A DNA stretch of 64,000 nt from Lumbricus rubellus (GCA_945859605.1 OX243822.1:25074185-25138184); one strand, 5' to 3'. Positions 11,344-22,512 are shown, counted from the first letter of the stretch. Program-made: numbers and translations. The notes: generated from the sequence alone by a model not told the origin.

Positions 11344-11918
11344 GGATGTAGGACATTTCCCCCTGGACATATTCCCCCCGGACATATTCCCCCCGGACAT
11401 TTACCCCCCCGGACGTTTCCCCCCCGACCTAGGACATTTCCCCCCCCATAAGGGTCCCTATCCTATGTTAATGAATGACTGCACTAACCCTATCACTAAC
11501 CCTAACCGACCCTCACGATGCCTAACCTGACCCTAACCGACCCTCACGATGCCTAACCTAACTCTAACCGACCCTCACGATACCTAACCTGACCCTAACC
11601 GACCCTCACGATACCTAACCTGACCCTAACCGACCCTCACGATGCTTAACCTGAACCTAACCAACCCTCACGATGCCTAACCTATGTTAATGAATGACTA
11701 CACTAACCCTATCACTAACCCTAACCGACCCTCACGATGCCTAACCTTACCCTAAACGACCCTCACGATGCCTAACCTATATGTACAGAGTGGGGGGGAA
11801 ATTGTCCGGGGGGTAAATGTCCTAGTCAAAATCGGGGGGGAAAACGTCCGGGGGGGTAAATGTCCGGGGGGAATATGTCCGGGGGGGAATATGTCCAGGG
11901 GGGTAAATGTCCGGCTCC
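11344..11918. mobile_element. Foldback element with telomere-like core, copy 1
   Basis: 575 bp. The left arm (GGATGTAGGACATTT then C-runs: ggacatattccccccgg) is mirrored by the right arm (gggggtaaatgtccgg and similar). The core (11460-11785) is a degenerate tandem of ctaaccctaaccgaccctcacgatgc-type units, related to TTAGGG arrays. CAGCTG directly flanks both sides (11338-11343, 11919-11924). A second copy with the same plan is at 35921-36500. It is inserted at the end of the minus-strand receptor tail exon. Confidence 0.75.
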
Positions 11919-12376
11919 CAGCTGATTCGCTAGCATCGATTATCCTCCGTGCCATGTGTTTCCATGAAGTAAATCTGATTTGGAAAACAGTCGCCCTTAT
12001 TAACAAGACCTTTCTCTCCAACGTGATCCGGCTTTTTAAGGTGAAAGATGCAGCTGAGGTTTTTGAGGGCTTGTTAACTACAGAGTAAACATCGGTTCCT
12101 GCGGTGTGCACCTCAATGTCTGCTTTGGTCTTATTCGATGTTACTGGGTCGCTTTGTCTTTCAATCCAGCTTATTTGTCTCTGCTCGACCTCGCTGTAGA
12201 TGGATGGGTCTTCGTATGTCTTCGAAAAGTCAGCTTCATCAGTCAGAGTGTACAGAGACATAAGATAGTTGGTATCTTGCGGACTGGTTCCCAGAGTTTC
12301 GTTGGCGTATTCATCTGATTCGTCGTTTTGTGTCATGGTCATCGGATGGAAGGTTGTCGCATGTGCATATGTTGTT
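11752..12376 (-). CDS. Tyrosine-motif cytoplasmic tail exon, 3' end altered by insertion
   Basis: Acceptor ttttgttttag precedes 12376. The first base completes the Arg codon begun by the transmembrane exon at 13238-13319. The tail carries DEYANE, NYLMSLYTL, KTYEDPSIYSEVEQ and TDVYSVVNK, the same motif style as 3479-4322 (compare VYSLVDK), so the two genes are paralogous. From 11918 downward the frame runs into the foldback element and reads Pro-rich nonsense (FPPGHIPPGH) to a stop at 11752. Skipping the element, the old reading would have met a TGA within about three codons, so the insertion replaces the C-terminus. Whether the residues after VYSVVNK are genuinely conserved is unclear. Confidence 0.65.
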
Positions 12377-12772
12377 CTAAAACAAAAGTATTTCTTAATA
12401 ATGGTGATGACTGATTATGATGATTATGACAACGAAGACGATGACGATTATGATAATGATATTCAATAACTGACAGATTAAATAAGAAGAGGGCAAGAAT
12501 CGTCTTCGCTCGAGATAATAATAATAAAGTCTCAACTTATATTTATTACGATTTTCATAAAGATTTAGCTTCTACGCTTTTCCCAAATACCGTTCACAAT
12601 GAAACGCTAACGCCAATCAATCAATCAATCAATCGATCGATCGATCAATCACTTGCAAGGGCTGATTGACAGAATAGATTGATACAATAATGATCTCTAC
12701 ACGGGAATTGGCTGTCTTTTGCAGTGTGATGGCTTTCGATCAGTCCATCATCATCGTCGTCATCGTCATCAT

Positions 12773-12957
12773 CGTCACCACCACCACCACCACCACCACC
12801 ACCACCACCACCACCACCACCACCACCACCACCACCACCACCACCACCACCACCACCACCACCACCACCACCACCACCACCACCACCACCACCACCACCA
12901 CCACCACCACCACCACAACCACCACCACCACCACCACCACCACCACCACCACCACCA
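12773..12957. repeat. (CAC/CCA)n trinucleotide tract
   Basis: About 60 near-perfect ACC units, one interruption (cacaacc). All three frames are open on each strand (poly-His, poly-Thr, poly-Val), which is an artefact. Confidence 0.97.
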
Positions 12958-13237
12958 TCATAATCATGGCCCTGAAACCAGTCCCGGTCAACGGCTCGTC
13001 TTCAGGCTGTGTGTGGCTCATCATTTTATGATGGTGGACGAAGCTCTCCTGCACTGTCCGATTCTATATGTGTCTCGGTCTATTCCAGCTACAAAGGGAA
13101 ATGAGTCTTGGACGTCTCTAAACTGGTTTCACTTGCCGAGATCCTGCTAATTCAGTCATTGACCTCAAATCATTGTCTCACCAGTGTTAATTAACGAAGT
13201 TTCCAAGTCAACATTGCGCTGTCCTTACGGTTCTTAC

Positions 13238-13319
13238 CTCCGACAGATGATGACGACTAGAACGACTAAGTTTAGAAGAATGATGATGCTGATGATCACC
13301 GTAACAATAAGTAGCGTGT
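13238..13319 (-). CDS. Transmembrane exon of second receptor-like gene
   Basis: Minus-strand exon between ttctttag and GTAAGA. It encodes TLLIVTVIISIIILLNLVVL, then VVIICRR: a single membrane span plus basic stop-transfer. The 82-nt exon is phase 1 to phase 2, identical in plan to 2698-2776, and splices in frame to the tail at 12376. Upstream ectodomain exons were not found with confidence. Confidence 0.75.
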
Positions 13320-13413
13320 CTAAAGAACACGTAAGGTAACAAATTATTACTATTATAGACTATTAGTTATGATTAGAATCTTTTATAGCGCTATTCATCT
13401 AATGCATAAAGGC

Positions 13414-13557
13414 ATCAGCCGCTGTCGCGCCAAAAGCAAGACGTTATCAGTCAATACCGAAAGTAAGTCCTCTGAGACAGTGAAGACTCTGAATAGAACC
13501 AGTACTGTTAAAGCCAGTCAAGCCTTTATCGGAGACCCATACGGCCCAAAGAACTAA
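13414..13557 (+). CDS. Possible Ser/Thr-rich terminal exon
   Basis: After a catcag acceptor the frame gives RCRAKSKTLSVNTESKSS, continues Ser/Thr/Lys-rich and ends FIGDPYGPKN with TAA at 13555-13557. The composition would suit a short cytoplasmic tail, but no transmembrane exon on this strand was found nearby. Confidence 0.2.
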   Translation: MSRCRAKSKTLSVNTESKSSETVKTLNRTSTVKASQAFIGDPYGPKN

Positions 13558-13559
13558 GT

Positions 13560-14890
13560 AGAACGAAAGATGAGAGATGAGTATCCCTTGATGTAGGCCC
13601 AAAGCCCGAAGTCACTATTATATATGAACAAGTTTAATTAAATGCTATGCTAACTTTGCTCAGATATTTATAGGCTTGTGCTTCATACAGCGTCGTTTAA
13701 TGACAGCGATACAAATTATAGCAATCATAAAATATTGGAGGTGGGTGATTAAATTAGCAATGAAATTAGATTCTTTGAAGGAACTCTAAACAAGTTGGGA
13801 TATACTCGGACGTAGGCTTGAAATGCTTGAGAGAAATGTATCTTCAATGTTAAAATTCTGAACCAGTGGGGTTCCTCGCCTATCAACTATAAGTAAATCT
13901 TCACTTTATTCAGCGCTTACCGCTTTTTGTTTATCGTTGAATATTATTCTCGTAAATATGGGAAAATGTTTAGACACAACTGTAGTTGGGTACAACCTAT
14001 GACTCAATAATAGAAGAACAATAGAAAAGACTATTTAGTCGGTAAGTAGTAGTTCAAAGTGACAGAATGAAATACAGCCCGCAGAGAAGTGTATGATGTA
14101 TGAGTGAGTGCACGATGTTAAACAAGTGAGCCTGAAGGCTGCACGAACTCTTTTTAGCCGGAGATTTTATTTGGATCCGGGTAAATTTCCCTTGATACTT
14201 TTCCCGGACTTCCCCGGACATCTTCCCCTGGGTTTCTTCCCAAATGTTCACAAAATGTAAACAATTGCTATGATTATGGTCTTTTTAGTGTTTCAATATT
14301 TGGGGGAGGGTGGAAGTACAAATTTTAGTAAATTATTCTATTATAGCAACAAATAATGCATTGATGTTGACATAGCAACAGATTGGGTGACACCCCAATT
14401 TCCGAAGACATTTAGTTAATTTAATTGCTGATAGTGAATTGTTGAACAACAAAACCTTTAAAGCTTTGAGTCTAAGTTGATGAATGTCTGCCCAAATTTA
14501 TGCTTAAAGTAAATGCTTAGCAAAGTTTAATAGCTATTACTACATTACCTGCCATAAAAACAGTTGAACACTAAAACAATGGAAATGAAGTCGGAAACTG
14601 TAGCTAGTATGCGTCGAAAACAAGGTTACTTTAGACGGTTTTGTTTACGTTAACGCAATATATAATTTACTGTTATTTCTTCACATTAAATCATTTAAAT
14701 TACTTTTTAAAGTGTGGTGTTCTTTTTATTCGCGACTAACAGGAAGCTAATCGCAATGTTTGTTGGTATAAACTATGGTATGGGAAATGTCTGGGGCCTT
14801 CACCCGGGGTGGGGATCCAAGGGGAAGGTGGCGGGGAATGCTCGAGAGAATTTATCCCGGAAGGTATCTCAAAGACCCCTGTCTATTCCC
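13560..14890. other. No gene recognised
   Basis: AT-rich. Two stretches (14150-14245 and 14795-14880) have ggacat/ccccgg-rich words reminiscent of the foldback arms, but no matching inverted structure could be established. Confidence 0.4.
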
Positions 14891-15120
14891 TTAATCTTCA
14901 TAAATAATACCATCGTCTAGAGTGTCATAGTTAGATGATCCTGAGCGATTCGTGGTCATATGTGAACTGGTCCAAACTGTGGTTGGTCTTGCATATGCTA
15001 TTGTTTCGTTATTGTTGTTGTTGTCTTCGGTAGTTGTTGCATCAGTCAAATTCAATGTGACATCATCTGAAAGGAATGTATTTTCAGAATCGCTATCAAA
15101 AGAGGTTTGCTGATGGCCGA
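14891..15120 (-). CDS. Terminal exon with YARP, YDTL and IYED motifs
   Basis: Acceptor gattattatag precedes 15120. The exon begins two bases into a codon and runs 75 residues to TAA (14891-14893). It is acidic and Thr/Asn-rich (TTTEDNNNNNETIAYARPTT) and ends SNYDTLDDGIIYED. Three tyrosine motifs close to the C-terminus resemble the receptor tails at 3479-4322 and 12376, suggesting another family member. Its transmembrane exon would lie at higher coordinates, where a triplet repeat and a LINE now sit; none was found. Confidence 0.45.
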
Positions 15121-15139
15121 CTATAATAATCAGCAATAA

Positions 15140-15261
15140 ATATCATCATCGTTATTGTCACCATCATTATCGTCGTCGCCGTCGTCATCATCATCACCAC
15201 CACCACCACCGCCATCGCCACCACCACCACCGTCGTCGTCGTCGTCATCGTCGTCGTCGTC

Positions 15262-15302
<41 letters not shown>

Positions 15303-15335
15303 AATCATCATCACCATCATCATCACCATTACCAT
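15140..15335. repeat. (ATC)n-rich imperfect triplet tract
   Basis: Mixed ATC/GTC/ACC triplets for almost 200 bp. Poly-Asp and poly-Met frames on the minus strand are artefacts. Confidence 0.9.
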
Positions 15336-16320
15336 TGTTGGTTCCTTGTTGTCTGCATGTGGCCTTCTGCACCAACTCTATGCTGATGACGTTCAGGCCT
15401 ATGCTCACTGCCTTGCCACTGATGCAGTGTCCACTGTATCGTTAATGTCCAATGCCATTGATGCTCTTACATCATGGATGGCATCTAATCGTTTGTTACT
15501 AAATCCCTCTAAAACTCAGTTTATCTGGTTTGGTACTCGCAGGCAATTGGCATCCATTGACCTGCACTTAATAACAGCAACTTTCCCTGATATATCTTTC
15601 TCTCTCACAGTCCGCGACCTTGGAATTACTCTAGATCAAGAGCTCAATTTCTCTAAGCATATCAATTTGGTCACTCGCAGTTGCTACTACCAGCTTCGGC
15701 AACTCCGAGTTGTCTCAAGATCTCTCTCTCATAGTGCTACTCTGACACTTGTCCATGCCTTTGTCACCAGTAGAATTGATCACTGCAGTTCGGTACTCAT
15801 GGGTCTGCCACTTGGACTAATTGGGCGCCTTGAACGAGTTCTTCGTTCGGCTGCTCGCCTCATTGGCCGCATTCCTAAATATGCCCCCGTCTCTGCTTAT
15901 ATGCGTGATGTTCTTCACTGGCTCCCTGTTTCACAGCGCATCTCTTACCGAGTTGCTGCACTTGTCTGGCGTTGCCTTACTGATTGTGCTCCATCATACC
16001 TGTCTATTCTTTGTCGACCTGTCTCTGACCTTGCAGCCCGTCGAGCTCTTCGCTCTACGACAACGGGGGAGCTTTTGGTTCCTCGAGCTCGCACTTCTAC
16101 AAGACAGCGCCGAGCCTTTTCTTCTGTGGGTCCCGCTATCTGGAATGGCCTCCCACTAAACTTGCGACTTATGCCTAGACTAAATTCACCTGCTTTTTAT
16201 AAGTCGCTCAAAACCTATTATTTTAGCTGTGGCTGGACTGGGAGCGCCTCTGAGTAGTTTCTTGAAGAAGCGCTATATAAATTCACGAAATGAATGAATG
16301 AATGAATGAATGAATTGTCA
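15336..16320 (+). mobile_element. L2/CR1-like LINE, 5'-truncated reverse transcriptase
   Basis: An intact frame (about 303 residues, stop TAG 16255-16257) begins just before the catalytic YADD box (HQLYADDVQAY). It continues through the thumb region (NRLLLNPSKTQFIWFG, VRDLGITLDQELNF) to the family C-terminus WNGLPLNLRL and GSASE. The 3' UTR ttcttgaagaagcgctatataaatt and a (GAAT)n tail follow. It is the plus-strand counterpart of 20299-22339. Fingers and palm motifs before YADD are missing, so it is not autonomous. The undisturbed frame suggests a fairly recent insertion. Confidence 0.9.
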
Positions 16321-16431
16321 TAATTAATGAATATCAGTTCACAGAAAATTAGGTCCACTTGATGTGGAAACATCGTCTCATGACTTACGACTAGCGTAAT
16401 TTTTGGACGAATCGTCTTTACCCGCATCCTC

Positions 16432-16570
16432 TCCTCCTCCTCCTCCTCCTCCTCTTCCTCCTCCTCCTCCACTTCTTCTTCTTCTTCTTTCTTCTCCTTC
16501 TCCTCCTCCTCCTCTTCATCTTCCTCCTCCTCTTCATCTTCCTCCTCCTCTTCATCTTCCTCCTCTTCAA
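16432..16570. repeat. (TCC/TTC)n polypyrimidine tract
   Basis: cctcctcct and cttcttctt blocks with cttcatcttcctcctcct units repeated three times. Confidence 0.92.
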
Positions 16571-16792
16571 ATAGCGATAAAATCGATAGGCTACATCATC
16601 AGTCACTTACGAGTACTTTTTGATGCATTTCCTCTGTTACAGTAGACGACGATTACAACTATCTGCATAATGATTAACCAGCAACGACGTTCATTTGAAA
16701 ATCCCATTTTTCCCCCTAAAAATATAGACAAGAACGGCAGATCTTCAAAAACGTCAGTTATATTACGAATGCCCATTTTATGCATATGCTTC

Positions 16793-16861
16793 GTCGTTCA
16801 GTCATTTACCCAATAAAAAATTCAATAAATGATTCTTTGATTTGGTAAATGACTGAACGAC
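16793..16861. repeat. Perfect 18-bp hairpin
   Basis: gtcgttcagtcatttacc (16793-16810) is exactly repeated in reverse complement at 16844-16861, with a 33-base AT-rich loop between. No coding or transposon context. Confidence 0.8.
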
Positions 16862-18292
16862 TAAATAAATTTAGAACAAATGCACTGAATGTATGGGCTC
16901 AAATATAAAAATAAATTTTACTATATAGGTAAGCCTATTATTTTATTCAGGTCATTTGCATCTTTGAAAAATGTTCAATATACATGTACCGATGTTGCAT
17001 TGGCTGTTTGATTTCGGATACTTTCGATAAAATCCTGTTTAATCAGAAATAAGATTATAATGGTTTCCCGTCAATATAATAACTCGCAACAACTTCAAAA
17101 AGCTAATAATGTAACTGCATATCCTGCTTAGTGATAACAGTTCAATATTTTTTCTCGCTGGTCTAAGGAAACAGTGACAGTTATCCGATAATATAGAAAC
17201 CTACTTAAAAATCAACAATATTTAATAATGTTTAGTCCAAATGTGAAAACCGTATTAACAAAACAGGAAGTCTGATATTCGCTGATTACTTAAATCTGAC
17301 TCAACTGCTGTACTTGAAAACAGATCACAAGGCATGTTCTAGGTCAGTATTGCTAAGAAAATGAAACTAAGCTTATGATACTAAGCTTATGTGATTTTTC
17401 AACAAATGTATTCGCTATTATCAGTTTCTTCTTCTCTCTGTTAGGCGTGGATTTGAACACTATTATATTCACTACAGGACACAATAGGCTACACCCATTA
17501 GCAGATCGAGGCCGTTAACTTTCTTTTTCTCGATTTGTCTCCATTAAATTTTTTGTCTATTACATGTACATGCATCTGTTACTCTTTCTCTATCTGTGTA
17601 CCGTGGTATGTCCAGTGTTCATGTCTCTGTCTGTCTCTGTATATCTCCGCTGACGATACCGATGATGATGACGATGATATTGAAGATTACGACGATGATA
17701 ATAATAACAACAACAGAGGTTTAATGGTCTATGCAGGCAGAGCAGGTGAGGGTGGAGAAACGTGAAAAAGGTAATTGATTTGGAGAACTAAAATAAACCT
17801 ACACACTCGCTGAATCCATGCTGAATTATTCTGGAAAGTTTGCTGCAAATGCGGCTGTCCCCCACCCACCCACCTATATACACAAACCACCAAGTTACCA
17901 ACCCACTCACCCATAGTAGACCCCAAACCAAGATGATAGTCGATGAAGAAGAAAGTTGTGGTCAAATGCGGCAGAGAAGTCAAGGGGAAGAGACAGTAGC
18001 CTTGCTGATGGTTGACGGAAGAGACCAGCCGCTATCACTAGCACCTAAAAACACAGACTCTGAAGCACATTTTGAGTAAAAACATAGAACAGAGAACACA
18101 CCGACGTAGATCTACGTATAAACGACATACCATCCGATTTTGTATAATCAAATGGCACTTGATGAACTCGTGCGAACAACGGTTGTTTTAATTATTACCA
18201 GTATAGTTAGGCTATAGCCTGTAGTTTGAACATGACTTGCACGCCGACTTTTACGTAGAACGACGTTACAAATTTTATGACAGTGACGATAC
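16862..18292. other. No gene recognised
   Basis: AT-rich with short GAT repeats near 17660-17705. A short open frame around 17930-18079 (DEEESCGQMRQRSQGEE, then NTDSEAHFE and stop) has plausible protein composition but no clear splice context. Confidence 0.4.
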
Positions 18293-18366
18293 TTGATTTA
18301 TCAGCCGGATATTAGTACGATCTTGAAGTTGCTGCCGAACCTTTTGAGCCGTTTCCAGAAATATTT

Positions 18367-18590
18367 TTATTTCCAATCTCTCACCATGATTTTCATTGAG
18401 TTCCTTTTTGTTCTCTTCCCCCCCTTGGCTGGTCGCAACATCAACGGCAGAATGAATTGTTCTTGTTCTTTATCTTCAATCCATTTCACCAATCTGTCCA
18501 CCTCTTCTGTGAAGTGTACGACGTTGTTAGGCGTAAGAAGATTCTGCAACACATGTTCGCAATCGTCCAAGTGCTCCCCACTTGGGTGCG
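18367..18590 (-). CDS. Unrecognised coding-like fragment
   Basis: The minus-strand frame reads THPSGEHLDDCEHVLQNLL, then TEEVDRLVKWIEDKEQEQF and a basic end RTKRNSMKIMVRDWK before TAA. The mix of amphipathic and charged residues looks protein-like. An upstream in-frame TGA and no strong acceptor leave its 5' limit unresolved. It may be an exon or the remnant of a transposon ORF. Confidence 0.25.
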
Positions 18591-18714
18591 TCCACGTCCA
18601 CGATCAAGCTCAGAATCTCTGAGCTACAGACAAACCTAACTACATGTATAAGCTTACATAAAATTGCAGCCAAAAGTTACAATGTCTTGTCAAATTAGAA
18701 ACCTTTGGGCTAAG

Positions 18715-19610
18715 AATTTCCTTCTGGCACGACTAAGAAAGAACATATGCAAGAACGAAAACGAAAAAAAAGCGTAACTGAAAACTGAAACAACAAAGAA
18801 ATAACATGTCTAAGAACGAGACGAATAAGAAGGAACATAACTGAAAACAAAAACCAATAATTAAAAACATAGCTAAGAACGAACACGACTAAGAACGAAA
18901 GGACAAATAAAGAACATAACTAAGTAAGCAAACGACCAAGAAAGAAAACGTCTAAAAAAGAACATAACTGAGAACTAGAACAACAAAGAAAGATTATAAA
19001 AGAACGAAAGCAAATAAAAAAAACGAAAAAAACAAACAAGGAACATAAAAAAAACAAAAGCAACTAATAAAATAACTTATAAGAACGAAAGCAACAAAGA
19101 AAGAAAGAAAGGAACAAAAGCGACTAAAAAGAGAGCATAACAAAGAAAAAACAGCAAAGAAAGAATACAAAAAAAACGACTAGAGAAGAACATAACTAAG
19201 AACGTAAATATCAAAGTAGAATATTAAAAGAACAAAAACAACTAAATATAAACATAACCTGGAACGAAAACTATCAGGAACGGAAACCACTAAGAACAAA
19301 AACTACCAAAATTGAAAATAAGCACAATCCAGAACGAAAATGACTGACACATAACTCAACTTAGAGTGAAAACAACTAAAAAAGAACATAAGAAGATTAA
19401 AAAACGAACAGGAAGAACATTTAAAGAACGGAAAACAACTAAAACGATGATACATAAGAATGAATACGACGAAAACCAAAACCTAACTAAGAACGAAAAC
19501 AACAAAAAAAGAGCATGATTTAAAACAAAAACAACTAAAGAAATGCATAACTAAGAACGAAAACAACTAAACAAGAACATAATTAAGAACGAAAACAACA
19601 AATGAAATCG
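18715..19610 (+). repeat. Degenerate A-rich minisatellite, roughly 30-bp unit
   Basis: About 900 bp of variants of agaacgaaaacaactaaa and agaacataactaag, with strong strand asymmetry (A-rich on the plus strand). No open frames of note. Confidence 0.85.
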
Positions 19611-19799
19611 CTTTAGCTAATCATGGTGTCTTCTGTTTTGGGGAAATGCTATGGGTTATTCGTGGGCGCACTTTGCCCCATCTCAGCTTTCTCAGATTAG
19701 CCTACTCAATGACTTCAATGGCCTTACTTCAAGTCTACGAGCTCCTTCAATCGAAGACTATATTAGAATAACGTCTGCCTTATGCATACGCTTGTAACA

Positions 19800-19925
19800 A
19801 AGCTTTTAAAAGCTCTGCTCTAATTCGCAGTGTCTGGCCTCTCAGACGCCCCTCAGTAGATATCTTGGAGAGACGCAATACTAATTATAAGTGCTCTGAA
19901 TGAACGAATGGCTGAATGAATGAAG
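19800..19925 (+). mobile_element. Diverged LINE/SINE 3' tail
   Basis: gcagtgtctggcctctcagacgcc, then a diverged form of the shared tail, ending in gaatgaacgaatggctgaatgaatga. Confidence 0.4.
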
Positions 19926-20298
19926 TTTGCATGAGATAATCGAAATGCCACTAAACTCAAGTGAACGACGACTTGCTTGTTTTATTTCGACTCAGTCAAC
20001 GCATTGCTGTAGGTTTCAAATATACCTGATAGAGAAAGATGGGTCTGATGATGCTGCTATTGCTGACGGTGACGTCGGTCTTCTGCAACCGGTTCCAATC
20101 TCTTCACGGGCGACTGAATGCAGCGCCATCGTAACAAAGCAGTTCTGCAGGAAAGCATTGAGGCTGATCCACCCACACACCCAATGCAACACATACACTC
20201 TGCAAGCAATACTTAAAATGGAAATTAACGTCTGCTCGTAAGAGATAATCATTAGCTGTACAAGTAGCATTGATAAAATTAATAGGTCTACTATAACA

Positions 20299-22339
20299 TT
20301 ATTCATTCATTCATTCATTCATTCCGAAAACTTATATAGCGCCTCTTCAAGAAGTCTACTCAGAGGCGCTCCCAGCCCAGCCACGGCTAAAAAAATAGGT
20401 CTTAAGTAACTTGTAGAAGACAGGCAAATTATTCCGAGGTAGCGAGCGTAGCGCAAGCGGGAGCCCATTCCATGTGGACGGGCCAACAACCGAGAAGGCT
20501 CTACGCTGCCTGGTAGCACAGCGGGTTCGAGGGACCAGCAGCTCCCCATTGGCCGAAGAGCGTAAAGCTCGACGGGAGGCTATGTCGGAGACAGGGCGAC
20601 AAAGATCAGATAAGTAGGATGGAGCACAGCCAGTGAGGCACCGCCAGACAAGCGCTGCTATTCTGTATGAGATGCGCTGCGAGACAGGAAGCCAGTGCAG
20701 AACATTACGCATGTAGGCAGAGACCGGGGAAAATTTTGGAATATGACCAATAAGCCGAGCAGCAGAGCGCATGACCCGGTCAAGACGCCCTATTAAGCTA
20801 GATGGGTGACCAACAAGAACTGAGCAGCAATGATCAATTCTGCTGGTTACAAACGCGTGAACAAGGACCACAGCAGCATCGTGAGATAGAGACCGCAGGA
20901 CAACACGCAACTGGCGGAGCTGATAATAGCAGCTTCGAGTTACTAGGTTAACATGCTGCGAGAGGTTTAGTTCTTGGTCAAGTGTCACTCCAAGATCACG
21001 GACTGTATGAGAGAAAGCAATGTGGGGGAAAGTCTGAGCCAAATGGTGCAGGTCTAGACCAGCCAATTGCCTGCGACCGCCAAGCCAAATGAATTGGGTT
21101 TTGGATGGATTTAACTGCAAGCGATTAGAAGCCATCCAGCCAGAAAGGGCATCAATGGCAGAGCACATCAGCCCAACAGAGTCAATTGCATCTGATGCAC
21201 GACAGTGAACATATGCTTGGATGTCATCAGCATATAGCTGATGTAGGAGTCCGCATACCCGCAGTAGGGAGCTGACATCTGAAGTGTAAAGAATATAAAG
21301 TAAAGGGCCCAGAACTGATCCCTGGGGCACACCAAAAAGGGCAGGGACCCAGCGAGACCTAGTTGAGCCAGATATCACACAGTTTGAGCGGTCAGCAAGA
21401 AAAGAGCGTAGCCATTCTAGGGGCTTCTCAGTGAGCCCAAAAGAGACAGAAAGGCGATGAAGAAGAATCGAATGATCTACAGAATCAAAGGCAGAGCTGA
21501 CATCAAAAAGAGCCAAAAGAGTTATCTGACCACAGTCCATGGCGCCATAGAAGTCAGACAGGAGGCGGACCAATAGGGTCTCAGTAGAATGGTTTTTCCG
21601 AAAACCCGATTGCAGGGGAGGGAGCAACCCATTCCCATCTAGATACACAATAAGTTGATTATAAACAATGCGCTCTAAAATTTTCGAAAGGAATGTCACA
21701 TTAGCAATGGGACGGTAGTTGGCAGGATCGCTTGTGTCGAGTCCATCTCGCTTCAAGGCTGGAAGGAGGATGGACCGCTTCTGCGACGTAGGTAGATGAG
21801 CCTCCTGGATCGACCGGTTGCAGAGCACGGTTAGAAACGGAAGGAGGTCATCGATTAGCTCCTGGACGAGGAACGTGGGCACAGGGTCCAGCTCACACGT
21901 CTTCGGAGCAGCAGCGAGGATGAGACATCGTAACTCTGGACTCGTTATCTCATTGAGGACGGAAAGACGAGCGTCAGTGATGGAGAATTCCGGCGGAGGA
22001 GAGGTAGATGTAGCGGTCCGGATTGATTCGATCTTTGCATTCAGCCGCTCCAAGAATGCATCGGCGGTGAATGACGGAGAGGATTGCGAATGGTGGCTTG
22101 AAGAGCGACGTCCAAGAAGGCCATTGAACGTAGTCCAAAGTTTCTTCGGTTCTTTGGACTGTCTGATGATGATAGCCTCCCAGTATTCCTTTTCCCTGTC
22201 ACGGTAGGCAGTATGCATCCTTCGGACAAATTGGATCCAGGCCGTTTGATCCGACGGCAGGCGCGTTCTTCTGTAGACCCGCTCAAGGCGACGAGCCTGC
22301 CGCCGAAGTTTCCTGCAATCCGCATTGAACCATGGCGAT
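20299..22339 (-). mobile_element. L2/CR1-like LINE with long reverse transcriptase ORF
   Basis: One uninterrupted minus-strand frame (about 660 residues, stop just above 20356). It opens at the truncated edge with WFNADCRKLRRQARRLERVY, the linker that follows the endonuclease. It then carries the RT blocks in order: YRPIANVTFLSKILERIV, LFDVSSAFDSVDH (catalytic Asp), GVPQGSVLGPLLY, YADDIQAY, and the C-terminal VVGPSTWNGLPLALRSLP and GSASE. The endonuclease domain is absent (5' truncation at about 22339, ccatggttc). The 3' UTR carries the agaggcgctat motif and a (GAAT)n tail (20300-20325). The clean frame implies recent arrival. Confidence 0.93.
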
Positions 22340-22439
22340 TATTATCTGCATCCGATGTAGATACCTTTGTTATTATAATCGCATCATAATCACCATCACA
22401 CTTCTATGCTTGCTGCTGTTTAACGTCAAGGTGCCATAA

Positions 22440-22512
22440 CAATTAAAGATGATCAGTGCCACCCTCCTTATCCAGGCTTTGGACTGGCACTGTCAGAGTG
22501 CGAACAGTGGCG
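22440..22512 (+). repeat. Dispersed repeat R1 (ggactggcactgtcagagtgcg)
   Basis: Shares ccctcct..., tttggactggcactgtcag and agtgcgaacagtggcg with copies near 35100 and 60100, and partly with 23634, 37990 and 39400. Confidence 0.65.

Noticed and set aside
11460..11785. Interstitial telomere or chromosome-fusion scar
   Set aside because: The TTAGGG-like core is degenerate, sits between matched inverted arms and occurs in a second copy with the same arms, so a mobile element explains it better.
12690..13150. Open frames encoding poly-His, poly-Thr and poly-Val
   Set aside because: They exist in all frames of both strands solely because of the (CAC)n tract.
15096..15408. Poly-Asp and poly-Met open frames on the minus strand
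   Set aside because: Artefacts of the ATC/GTC triplet tract; the real signals are the flanking LINE and the tyrosine-motif exon.
16218..16645. Glu-rich, Pro-rich and Arg/Lys-rich open frames
   Set aside because: Products of the TCC/TTC tract in different frames.
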